Source: Haloterrigena gelatinilytica
Lineage (GTDB): Archaea > Halobacteriota > Halobacteria > Halobacteriales > Natrialbaceae
Length of the DNA: 64,000 nucleotides
Assembly (NCBI RefSeq): GCF_013342145.1
Contig: NZ_JABUQZ010000002.1
Span: forward strand, 115,539 to 179,538
Reading direction: 5' to 3'
The translations under genes were made by a program, and so were the position numbers. Positions 9,056-16,239 of this stretch are shown in pieces (positions within the stretch are counted from its first letter, which is position 1; every line of letters starts with the position of its first letter). The notes under the pieces were generated by a model. That model was not told where the DNA came from, searched no databases, and worked only from the letters and a program-made list of their open reading frames with translations.

Positions 9056-9128
9056 TCGAGACCTCGAGTGGAGCTCGATCCGGTCTCACGTTTCACGCCC
9101 GAGAGCGCGGTAGTGGCGATCGATCCGG

Positions 9129-10316
9129 TCAGTAGCTCTCGAGCAGCCCCATGATCGCGCCGCCGCCACCGATGCTCATCCCGACGAAACCGCGGTCGAC
9201 GTCGGGGTCGTCCCGGAGCTGGTAGGCGAGGCTGGCCGCCAGCATCCCGCCGGAGGCGCCGATCGGGTGGCCGAACGCGACCGCGCCGCCCTGCGGGTTC
9301 ATCCGCTCTCGCGGAATCCCGACGCGGTCCATGACGTACACCGCCTGCGCGGCGAAGGCCTCGTTGATCCAGTAGGCGTCGACGTCCTCGACCGCGAGCT
9401 CGTTGCGCTCGAGGAGCCGTTCCACGACGTCGCCGACGGCTTCGTTGAACCGGTCGGGATCGCGGTAGGCGGTCGCGTAGTCAACGAGTCGGGCCAGCGG
9501 CTCGAGGTCCCGATCGTCGACGGTCTCCTCGTCGGCCAGCAACACCGTGCCCGCGCCGTCGCTGAGCTTCGAGGCGTTGCCGGGCGTGATGGTGCCGTCC
9601 TCGCGGAACGACGTCGGCAACTCGGCGAGATCCGACAGGCTCGAGTCCGGCCGCGGCCCCTGATCCTCGGCGACGGTCTCGCCGCCCGTCTCGACGGGCA
9701 CGATCTCGTCGTCGAACGCGCCCGAATCGATCGCGTCGGCGGCCCATCGGTGGCTCTCGAGGGCGTACTCGTCTTGGGCTTCTCTCGAGATTCCCTCGCG
9801 GTCGACCAGTCCCTCCGTGATCTCGCCCATGTGGACGTCCAGGTTGACGTCCCAGAGCGAATCGAGGAGCATCGAGTCCTTGATCTCGACGTCGCCGTAC
9901 CGGCGCCCTGTCCGGTAGTCGGGGAGGATCCACGGCGCGTTCGTCATCGACTCGAAGCCGCCCGCGATCGCCAGGTCGGCGCGGTCGGCCGCGATCCGAT
10001 CGGCCGCGAGTCCGATCGCGCTCATCCCGGAGCCCGAGGCTTCGTTGATCGTCGTCGCCCGCGTCTCGTTGGGAAGCCCCGACTCGACGACGACCTGCCG
10101 TCCCGGAACCTGTCCGATGCCGGCCTGGATGGCGTTGCCGAGTCCGACCCAATCGATTGCGGCGTCGTCGACGTCGACGCGCTCTACGAGGCCGTCGACG
10201 GCCGTCCGACCGAGTTCGACCGCCTCGACGTCCGCGAGCGATCCGAGCAGCGTTCCGTGGGGCGTTCGCGCGCCGTCGACGAGGACGACGTCGGGCGCGC
10301 TGTCAGCGTCGGTCAT
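9129..10316 (-). CDS. haloarchaeal thiolase-family enzyme with serines at both catalytic cysteine positions
   Basis: Thiolases condense or cleave acyl-CoAs (acetoacetyl-CoA synthesis, beta-oxidation, PHA precursors). The 395-residue protein has the full fold: VDGARTPHG start, INEASGSGMSAI where the nucleophile normally is Cys (Ser94 here), NEAFAAQAV, GHPIGASG (His350), and the C-terminal GMSIGGGGA where the second Cys is also Ser (Ser381). From memory, haloarchaeal beta-ketothiolases with serine in place of the nucleophile have been described, so it may well be active. The ATG at 10316 gives the standard N-terminus. A MaoC gene lies upstream on the same strand. Confidence 0.88.
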   Translation of the reverse strand: MTDADSAPDVVLVDGARTPHGTLLGSLADVEAVELGRTAVDGLVERVDVDDAAIDWVGLGNAIQAGIGQVPGRQVVVESGLPNETRATTINEASGSGMSAIGLAADRIAADRADLAIAGGFESMTNAPWILPDYRTGRRYGDVEIKDSMLLDSLWDVNLDVHMGEITEGLVDREGISREAQDEYALESHRWAADAIDSGAFDDEIVPVETGGETVAEDQGPRPDSSLSDLAELPTSFREDGTITPGNASKLSDGAGTVLLADEETVDDRDLEPLARLVDYATAYRDPDRFNEAVGDVVERLLERNELAVEDVDAYWINEAFAAQAVYVMDRVGIPRERMNPQGGAVAFGHPIGASGGMLAASLAYQLRDDPDVDRGFVGMSIGGGGAIMGLLESY

Positions 10317-10572
10317 GGACGCCCGGTCGACGCGAACGCGAATGAAGGTTGGCCGTGACCGCACGCCTCGAGACTCGGTCCCTCAGTCGGGGCGGCTTCC
10401 CGTTCTCGAAGCCACCTGGTCACCGTTTCCCGAATACGTCCCGGTTCAATATTCGTATCAAACGAGTCTTACGGATAGAAAATGACCATCTGTCTAGTTC
10501 TAGACTAATAACAAATACATTCTTCACAAAATATATGCCGGCCCGACCGTCAGGATTCGATGACAGTAACGA

Positions 10573-10737
10573 ATGACCGTACTAGACGAACTATTCGACC
10601 GCATCGGCGGCCTTCGCGACGCCGGCGAGCGAACGACCGTTCACTACGAATGCCGCCGCTGCGGACTCACGCTCTCGAAGGACGACGCGTGGTGTTCGTC
10701 CTGTGGCTCCGAGGAGATCGCGGCCATCCTTCTCTAA
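10573..10737 (+). CDS. 54-residue zinc-ribbon protein
   Basis: The product reads MTVLDELFDRIGGLRDAGER, then HYECRRCGLTLSKDDAWCSS and CGSEEIAAILL. Two CxxC pairs (C27/C30 and C43/C46 approximately) make a compact zinc ribbon preceded by an amphipathic helix. It is divergent from the thiolase gene and convergent with the MaoC gene. AT-rich DNA at 10500-10540 (ACAAAATATATG) can supply its promoter. Small haloarchaeal zinc ribbons like this are frequent; the function is unknown. Confidence 0.75.
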   Translation: MTVLDELFDRIGGLRDAGERTTVHYECRRCGLTLSKDDAWCSSCGSEEIAAILL

Positions 10738-10796
10738 CCGAATCCGAGACGTTTAGGGGGCTACGCGGGTTCCGCTTTCCGCGACTCGCCCCGCCG

Positions 10797-11387
10797 CTAC
10801 AGGTCCTCGGGCTGGAGTCCGATTCCGTCGGGCCAGCCCGGCGGCGCCGCCGCGGACGGCTCGGCGTGTTCGCGTTTCAACACCATCGGCGTCCGCTCCA
10901 AGCTCAACACCAGATCGTCGCGCTGGTTGTACGCCCTGAGCTCGGTCTCGACGATGCCGACGTGGTCGCGGGACTCGAGTTCCCGCTTGCTCAACACCTC
11001 GCTTTCGGCGAAGAGTGTATCGCCGTGGAAGACCGGTTCGTGGTGTCGGATATCGTCGTAGCCGAGGTTCGCCGTCGCGTTCACGGAGACGTCGATGACG
11101 CTCATCCCGACCGCCAGCGCGATGACGAACGTGCCGTCGACGAGGCGCTCGCCGAACTCCGTTTCGGACGCGTAGGCCTCGTTGAAGTGCATCGGGTTGA
11201 GGTTCATCGTGACGTTGGTCATCCAGACGTTGTCCGTCTCGGTGACGGTCCGGCCGAACGGATGCTTGTAGATATCGCCGACCGCGAAATCCTCGTAGTA
11301 GCGACCGTGCCAGCCCGAAACGAGTCGCTTCTCGGTCGATTCGTCGCCGTTCCGTGCGCTCTCGGTATCGTCCGGTGAGTCAGCCAT
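10797..11387 (-). CDS. MaoC-family (R)-enoyl-CoA hydratase-like protein
   Basis: A 196-residue hot-dog-fold protein. GRYYEDFAVGDIYKHPFGRT starts the domain, and TNVTMNLNPMHFNEAYASET is the MaoC hydratase motif with the Asn/Met-His variant of the usual D-x4-H pair. FHGDTLFAESEVLSKRE continues the fold. The family hydrates enoyl-CoAs or dehydrates hydroxyacyl-CoAs, which fits the adjacent thiolase on the same strand. The ATG at 11387 precedes a short acidic leader. A relic of a second copy's C-terminus is at 8959-9055. Confidence 0.85.
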   Translation of the reverse strand: MADSPDDTESARNGDESTEKRLVSGWHGRYYEDFAVGDIYKHPFGRTVTETDNVWMTNVTMNLNPMHFNEAYASETEFGERLVDGTFVIALAVGMSVIDVSVNATANLGYDDIRHHEPVFHGDTLFAESEVLSKRELESRDHVGIVETELRAYNQRDDLVLSLERTPMVLKREHAEPSAAAPPGWPDGIGLQPEDL

Positions 11388-11524
11388 CTCTCTCCCGTCT
11401 ACCAGTCGGACGTACGTAGTCCCGACCGCCGGCGAATCCATCGTCTCGCGGGACCGTGGCACGCTCGGTGTGTACTCGAAAGAAGACAGGAAAATCGAGA
11501 ACGGACGCGATTCGAGACGGAGAG

Positions 11525-11893
11525 TCACGCAGCGTCGGAGTCGTTCGCCTCTCGCCGTCGGTGATACGCCGCCCCGACCCGTTCGGCGTCGGGACCGAAC
11601 TCGCTCTCGAGCAGATCGGGCACCTCCGCCGGCCGGACGTCCGAGTACCACTCGTCGCGCGGTTGGATCGCGATGGCGGTCCCGTCCTCGCTGCACAGTC
11701 CCAGGCAGCCGGTCTCGATCACCGAGATCGGGTTCCAGAACGCGTTTCGATCGCGCAGCCACGATTTGACCGCCTCGAGCGTCTCCTCGCCGCCGGCGTC
11801 TGCACAGCAGGCGTAGTCGGCGTCGCGGTCGTTCGTACAGACGAACACCTGCGCGGCGAGCCGGTCGCGCTGTCGGTCAGTTTGACGTTGCAT
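11525..11893 (-). CDS. thioredoxin-fold 2Fe-2S ferredoxin-like protein
   Basis: The 122-residue protein carries the four-cysteine pattern of thioredoxin-like 2Fe-2S ferredoxins: C19 in VFVCTND, C29/C30 in YACCADAGG, and C63/C67 in TGCLGLCSEDG, followed by EWYSDVRPAEVPDLL. Such proteins occur beside cobalamin and cobalt genes in haloarchaea and probably pass electrons in corrin metabolism; this role is inferred from context. It is the last gene of a three-gene leftward group with cbtA and cbtB (6-base gap to cbtA), so co-transcription is likely. Confidence 0.85.
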   Translation of the reverse strand: MQRQTDRQRDRLAAQVFVCTNDRDADYACCADAGGEETLEAVKSWLRDRNAFWNPISVIETGCLGLCSEDGTAIAIQPRDEWYSDVRPAEVPDLLESEFGPDAERVGAAYHRRREANDSDAA

Positions 11894-11899
11894 TTGTAC

Positions 11900-12679
11900 T
11901 CAGGGGCTCGCCGTCAACTGGTCGTGTGAGTCCGCGTCCGCGGCGTCGACAGTGGGGTCGGCCCGTCGCTGGAGTCGGTTGAACGCGCCCGCGATCAGTA
12001 CCCAGATCGCAGCCTGACTCAGCGCGGCCAGCGCCTGGTACGCCATGACGAGTTCGCCGGCGACGTCGGGCTGGGTGACGACCGTCGGCGTAACCGCGGG
12101 GAGAACGACCGCAGTCGCGACGATCGGTACCGCGGCGGCGAGCGCGCCGAGCGCCGGATGCCGCGGCGCCGCTCGCCCGTACGCGAGGATCGCCGCCGCC
12201 GAGACCGCCGCACCGAGAACGACGAGACCGACGTAGATGCCGATTCTCGCGTCGATGCCGTAGAGGTGGTCGGCGCCCGGCGCCGCGGGCGGAACGACCA
12301 ACCACGGCGTCGCCGAGACGGTCAGGAACCCGGCGCCCGCCAGGACGTACGACTCGAGTCCGTCGCGGCCGGGAAGCGCCGGTTCGAAGAGGTACAGCGC
12401 GACGGCGAAGAGCCCGCCGAGCAGGATCGCCCAGAGGACGCCGCTGCCGACGCTGACGAGGGCCGTCGTCGTCTCGGAGACGACGTGTTCGGCGCCCTCC
12501 TGTGCGTGGCTGTGATCGCCGGCGCCGTGGCCGTGGCCGTGACCGTGTCCGGCGTGGTCGTGGCCGGCGTCGTGGACGTACTCGGTGAGGGGGTTCGCGA
12601 CGAACGCGACGTACAGCCCGTAGGCGAGGCCCGCGACGACCCCCGCGAGGACGCCGCGTTGCAGGTAATCGACGAGCAT
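11900..12679 (-). CDS. cbtA: CbtA-type cobalt transporter subunit
   Basis: A 259-residue membrane protein with about six membrane segments. The first (VLAGVVAGLAYGLYVAFVANPL) is followed by a His-rich loop at about residues 36-58 (HDAGHDHAGHGHGHGHG) that probably gathers Co2+ or another divalent metal, then VLWAILLGGLFAVALYLFEP and further segments typical of the CbtA family. The family is predicted from cobalamin-linked context to import cobalt. cbtB starts 3 bases upstream and the 2Fe-2S protein gene follows. Confidence 0.88.
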   Translation of the reverse strand: MLVDYLQRGVLAGVVAGLAYGLYVAFVANPLTEYVHDAGHDHAGHGHGHGHGAGDHSHAQEGAEHVVSETTTALVSVGSGVLWAILLGGLFAVALYLFEPALPGRDGLESYVLAGAGFLTVSATPWLVVPPAAPGADHLYGIDARIGIYVGLVVLGAAVSAAAILAYGRAAPRHPALGALAAAVPIVATAVVLPAVTPTVVTQPDVAGELVMAYQALAALSQAAIWVLIAGAFNRLQRRADPTVDAADADSHDQLTASP

Positions 12680-12682
12680 CGC

Positions 12683-12871
12683 TCAGTGACAGACGATGCC
12701 GGCCCCGTGGCGGAAGTTGTGCATCGCGTCGTGGACGAGGGGCTCCTGGAGGAAGAGCAACGCGAACGCGATCGCCGCCGCGAACAGCAGCCCCGTCGCG
12801 ACCTGCATCGGCGTCAGTTCGGTGCGTGCGGTCTCGATCCGACCGTGAACTGTCTCGTTCGTTGCCGTCAT
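12683..12871 (-). CDS. cbtB: CbtB-type cobalt transporter subunit
   Basis: A 62-residue single-span membrane protein: a polar N-terminus, the segment MQVATGLLFAAAIAFALLFL, and the conserved His-rich tail HDAMHNFRHGAGIVCH that defines CbtB. It works with CbtA in predicted cobalt uptake. The ATG at 12871 is chosen over the longer frame to 13000 because it gives the standard CbtB length. A TATA-like CTTTTAC lies about 36 bases upstream on the minus strand (12904-12910). No cobalamin riboswitch could be recognised in the 240-base upstream gap. Confidence 0.88.
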   Translation of the reverse strand: MTATNETVHGRIETARTELTPMQVATGLLFAAAIAFALLFLQEPLVHDAMHNFRHGAGIVCH

Positions 12872-13115
12872 GAAATTCGATTTGCAATAGAACAAGTGTG
12901 GTTGTAAAAGTATCGGTCTGACGGTTCTCCGCCGTTTGACCGGCGTCATCGCCGCGAGTGAAAACGCGGCCGTTCGTCGTGAACTCCCCGTGAAAATCAA
13001 GCAAATCGTCCGGCAGTCTGGCAGATAACGAAATCGTTTTCCTACAGGTGACGCTTGACTCGACTAACGACGAGTCTCATGAATATCCATCGACGGTCAC
13101 CGGGAGTGATGTGCC

Positions 13116-14150
13116 GTGGCGGCTGAACGCGTACTCGTACCGCTGTCGGACACGGTGACCGTCCGGCAGACGGTCGGCTATGCGATCCAGTCGGGCCTCG
13201 AGACGGCTGACTCGCTCGAGTGCCATCTGGTCATCGCGCTCCCATACGACGTCGACCTGCCCGAAGGAAAGCGGCTGAACGCCGAAGCCGAGGAGCTGCT
13301 CGAGCGGGCGGAAAACTGGGTCGAGGAGGACGCCGGCGGGGCCGACGTGACGATCGAAACGGCCGTCCTCGGGACCGACGAGTATCTCTTCGGTCCCCGG
13401 GACTACGCCGAGATCTTCCGAACGTACGCCGACGATCACGGGATCGACCGGCTCGTGCTCGATCCGGAGTACAGTCCGGGCGTTACCGCGTCGATGCTCC
13501 AGCCCCTAGAGCGGGAACTCGAGCGCGTCGACATGCCCTACGACGAGGCGCCGGTCGAGCGGGCGGCCCGCCACGGTCGCCTCGTCCTGTCCCGCGACGG
13601 GTTCGATCGCCTGTTCGCGACGTTCTGGATCTCCTTCGGCTTCTATCTCGTCCTCGGGGATCCGTTCTACTGGTTCGATCTCCTCACCGGCGCGGCGGTC
13701 GCCGGCATCGTCTCGGTCTCGCTGGCCCACGTCACCTTCTCGGTGCCCCTAGACAGGGTCCAGTCGCCGCTGCGGGCCGTCCGGTTCGTCTTCTACATCC
13801 CGTATCTGCTCTGGGAGATCGTCAAGGCGAACATCGCCGTCTCGGCCGTGATCCTCCGGCCGTCGATGCCGATCGAGCCGACGCTGACCCGGGTTAACGC
13901 GCGAGTCCGCAGCGGTCTCCCGCTGCTCGCGCTGGCCAACAGCATCACGCTGACGCCGGGGACGCTGACGGTCCGGGCCAACGACCAGCAGCTGCTGGTC
14001 CACACGCTGATCCCGTCGGCTCGCGAGGATCTCTTCGACGGCGGCCTCGAGAAGGCGATCCGATTCGTCTTCTACGGCCGCGAGTCGGCGGCGATCCCGT
14101 CGCCGAACGAACGCGACGACGCCGAGATCGTCGGAGGTGACGAACTGTGA
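13116..14150 (+). CDS. mrpE: Mrp antiporter subunit E with N-terminal UspA-like domain
   Basis: First gene of an Mrp-type Na+(K+)/H+ antiporter operon. Residues 1-150 resemble a universal-stress-protein fold (RVLVPLSDTVTVRQTVGYAI, then LVLDPEYSPGVTASMLQPLE); residues 170-344 are MrpE, with FWISFGFYLVLGDPFYWF, FVFYIPYLLWEIVKANIAVS and SITLTPGTLTV. Bacterial MrpE is about 160 residues, so this is a fusion. The start is GTG at 13116. Its stop overlaps the mrpF start (GTGA). Confidence 0.88.
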   Translation: MAAERVLVPLSDTVTVRQTVGYAIQSGLETADSLECHLVIALPYDVDLPEGKRLNAEAEELLERAENWVEEDAGGADVTIETAVLGTDEYLFGPRDYAEIFRTYADDHGIDRLVLDPEYSPGVTASMLQPLERELERVDMPYDEAPVERAARHGRLVLSRDGFDRLFATFWISFGFYLVLGDPFYWFDLLTGAAVAGIVSVSLAHVTFSVPLDRVQSPLRAVRFVFYIPYLLWEIVKANIAVSAVILRPSMPIEPTLTRVNARVRSGLPLLALANSITLTPGTLTVRANDQQLLVHTLIPSAREDLFDGGLEKAIRFVFYGRESAAIPSPNERDDAEIVGGDEL

Positions 14151-14428
14151 CGCCCGTTCCGCTCGAGGACGTCTTCCTCGTTTCGGCGGCGCTGTTCGTC
14201 GTCCTCGCGATCGTGCTGTTCTACCGCGCGGTCGTCGGTCCGACCACGCAGGACCGGCTGCTGGCGGTCAACGTCCTCGGGACGAACACGGTCGTCATCC
14301 TCGCCCTGCTTGCGGCGGGGCTCGACCAGTCGTGGTTCCTCGACGTGGCGCTGATCTACGCGCTGCTGAACTTCCTGATGTCGATCGCCATCTCGAAGTT
14401 CACCGTCGACCGGGGTGGTGTGCTGTGA
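14147..14428 (+). CDS. mrpF: Mrp antiporter subunit F
   Basis: A 93-residue protein with three membrane segments and the MrpF signature FYRAVVGPTTQDRLLAVNVL followed by DVALIYALLNFLMSIAISKF. It is a small membrane subunit of the Mrp cation/proton antiporter complex. The GTG start at 14147 overlaps the mrpE stop, and its own stop overlaps the GTG of mrpG, which suggests translational coupling. Confidence 0.9.
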   Translation: MTPVPLEDVFLVSAALFVVLAIVLFYRAVVGPTTQDRLLAVNVLGTNTVVILALLAAGLDQSWFLDVALIYALLNFLMSIAISKFTVDRGGVL

Positions 14429-14814
14429 TCGAGCCGATCGCGCTCCAGTCGACCCTCGAGACCGTCCGGTTCTGGGCGATCGTCCTCTGTCTCGGACTGG
14501 GCGTGTTCTTCACGCTCGTCTCGACGGTCGGCGTCCTCCGGCTCCCGGACATCTACGCCCGGGCCCACACCGCCTCCCAGACGGACACGCTCGGCGCCGG
14601 CTTCGCGCTGGCCGGCGTCGCGCTCGCGTTCGGCTGGCAGCACGCGGCGGTCTACGCCGTCCTGCTGCTGTTTTTCGTGTTCATCACGAACCCGACGGCG
14701 GCCCACGCCATCGCCCGCTCCGCGGCGGAGTCGGACGTCGAACCCGTCCTCGCCGAGGAGGGGGGAGCGGACGACGCCGAGGTCGCCGCCGAAACGGAGG
14801 GTGAGACGCGATGA
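14425..14814 (+). CDS. mrpG: Mrp antiporter subunit G
   Basis: A 129-residue membrane protein of the MnhG/MrpG family: segment AIVLCLGLGVFFTLVSTVGV, the conserved LRLPDIYARAHTASQTDTLG, a further two segments ending LLLFFVFITNPTAAHAIARS, and an acidic haloarchaeal tail. The GTG at 14425 overlaps the mrpF stop; the ATGA overlap at 14811 couples it to the next gene. Confidence 0.9.
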   Translation: MIEPIALQSTLETVRFWAIVLCLGLGVFFTLVSTVGVLRLPDIYARAHTASQTDTLGAGFALAGVALAFGWQHAAVYAVLLLFFVFITNPTAAHAIARSAAESDVEPVLAEEGGADDAEVAAETEGETR

Positions 14815-15350
14815 GCCTGTTCGCCTACTCCCTCGCGGTCTTCATCCTCGTGACGGCCGTCGCGACGGCGCTGTTCCGCGACGTGCTGTCGGTGATCATC
14901 GTCTTCGGCGCCTACAGCCTCGGGATGGCCATCCTCTATACGTTCCTGCTGGCACCCGACGTCGCCATGACCGAGGCCGCGATCGGCGCCGGCGTGACGA
15001 CGCTCCTGCTACTACTGACGATCGCGCGCACGACCCGGCCCACGACCGACCGGCTCACGGAGCGGATCCACGTGCCGGGGGTCGTCGCCGTCGGCGCGTT
15101 CGTACTCGTGCTCTGTACCGTCGTGCTCCCCGAGATGTACCCCGTCGGGAGCCTGGAAACGCCGGTCTGGTCGAACCCCGAGGTGACCCAACACTACATC
15201 ACGGAGACCTACGAACAGACCGGCGTCGAGAACGCGGTCACGTCCGTCCTCGCCGCCTACCGTGGGTTCGACACCTTCGGCGAGGCGGTCGTCGTCTTCG
15301 CCGCCGGCGTCTCGACGCTGGTGGTTCTGAAACGCGAGGTGTTCGCCTAA
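14811..15350 (+). CDS. DUF4040/MbhD-like subunit (MrpA C-terminal region equivalent)
   Basis: A 179-residue protein with about five membrane segments. FRDVLSVIIVFGAYSLGMAI followed by FLLAPDVAMTEAAIGAGVTT is the DUF4040 region that in bacterial MrpA lies C-terminal to the NuoL-like part; the second half (YRGFDTFGEAVVVFAAGVST) matches the MbhE-like region. In this operon MrpA is thus split into separate genes. The glutamate in MTEAAIG is the conserved buried acid of the domain. Confidence 0.87.
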   Translation: MSLFAYSLAVFILVTAVATALFRDVLSVIIVFGAYSLGMAILYTFLLAPDVAMTEAAIGAGVTTLLLLLTIARTTRPTTDRLTERIHVPGVVAVGAFVLVLCTVVLPEMYPVGSLETPVWSNPEVTQHYITETYEQTGVENAVTSVLAAYRGFDTFGEAVVVFAAGVSTLVVLKREVFA

Positions 15351-15869
15351 ATGCCCGAATCCTTCGACGATACCTACACCGAGAGTCAGGTGATCATGAC
15401 CGCCGTCAAGATCATCGCACCGTTTACGCTCACCTACGGGCTGTTCATGACCTTCCACGGGGGCGACGCCCCCGGTGGCGGCTTCCAGGGCGGAACCATC
15501 GTCGGCGTCACGATCCTCATGCTCGCGTTCGCCTTCGGGATCGAACCCACGCGCCAGTGGCTGCGAAACTCCCTGCTGGTCGGCCTCGTCACCGGCGGCG
15601 TCGTCATCTTCGGCGCGATCGGCCTCGGGATGGTCGCCCTCGGCGGGGACTTCCTCGAGTTCACCATGCTCAAAGAGGTCTTCCACATCAAGCCCAAGTG
15701 GGGGCTCGAGGCCGTCGAGATCGCCGGCATCTCGCTGATCGTCTCGGGGACCATCATCACCCTCTTCTTCGCGATGGCGGCCGGGTTCACGCCCGAACGG
15801 CCCAGCGGAACCGGCGGGCTCGAGGACCGTCGCGGATCGGCCGACAGCGAGGTGAGCGACGATGATTGA
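15351..15869 (+). CDS. mrpB: Mrp antiporter subunit B
   Basis: A 172-residue MnhB-family membrane protein. Signature stretches are TAVKIIAPFTLTYGLFMTFH, GGDAPGGGFQGGTIVGVTIL (the Gly-rich MrpB motif) and KWGLEAVEIAGISLIVSGTI. About four membrane segments and a charged tail follow. It starts immediately after the stop of the preceding gene, and its end overlaps mrpC by 8 bases. Confidence 0.9.
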   Translation: MPESFDDTYTESQVIMTAVKIIAPFTLTYGLFMTFHGGDAPGGGFQGGTIVGVTILMLAFAFGIEPTRQWLRNSLLVGLVTGGVVIFGAIGLGMVALGGDFLEFTMLKEVFHIKPKWGLEAVEIAGISLIVSGTIITLFFAMAAGFTPERPSGTGGLEDRRGSADSEVSDDD

Positions 15870-16239
15870 TCTGCTCGCGAGCCGCTACACGTACGTGCTG
15901 ATGTTCGTCCTGCTGGGCATCGGGATCTACATGGCGATCGCCAGCGAGAACCTCGTGAAGAAGCTGATCGGGGTGAACCTCTTCCAGACGGCGATCTTCC
16001 TGTTTTTCGTCTCGATGGCCTACATCGACGCCGACGGCGCGTCGGCGCCGATCGTACCCCACCACGGCGAGCCCGGGGAGGTCATGGTCGCGAGCCCGCT
16101 GCCCCAGGTCATCGTCCTGACCGCCATCGTCGTCGGCATCGCGCTGACGGCGGTCGGGCTGGCGCTGATCATCCGCATCTATTCGGAGTACGGAACGCTC
16201 CGCGAGGATACCCTGCGGGAGGTGCGTGCCGATGAATAG
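15862..16239 (+). CDS. mrpC: Mrp antiporter subunit C (NuoK-like)
   Basis: A 125-residue NuoK-like protein with three membrane segments: YVLMFVLLGIGIYMAIASEN, KKLIGVNLFQTAIFLFFVSM and LPQVIVLTAIVVGIALTAVG. The SENLVKKLIGVNLFQTA and DPLPQ-like SPLPQVIVLTAIVVG motifs are diagnostic. It lies between mrpB and mrpD with overlaps at both ends. Confidence 0.9.
   Translation: MIDLLASRYTYVLMFVLLGIGIYMAIASENLVKKLIGVNLFQTAIFLFFVSMAYIDADGASAPIVPHHGEPGEVMVASPLPQVIVLTAIVVGIALTAVGLALIIRIYSEYGTLREDTLREVRADE

Noticed and set aside
12872..13115. A cobalamin riboswitch before the cobalt transporter genes
   Set aside because: No conserved B12-box-like sequence or long structured leader was recognisable, and the TATA box lies only about 36 bases from the start.
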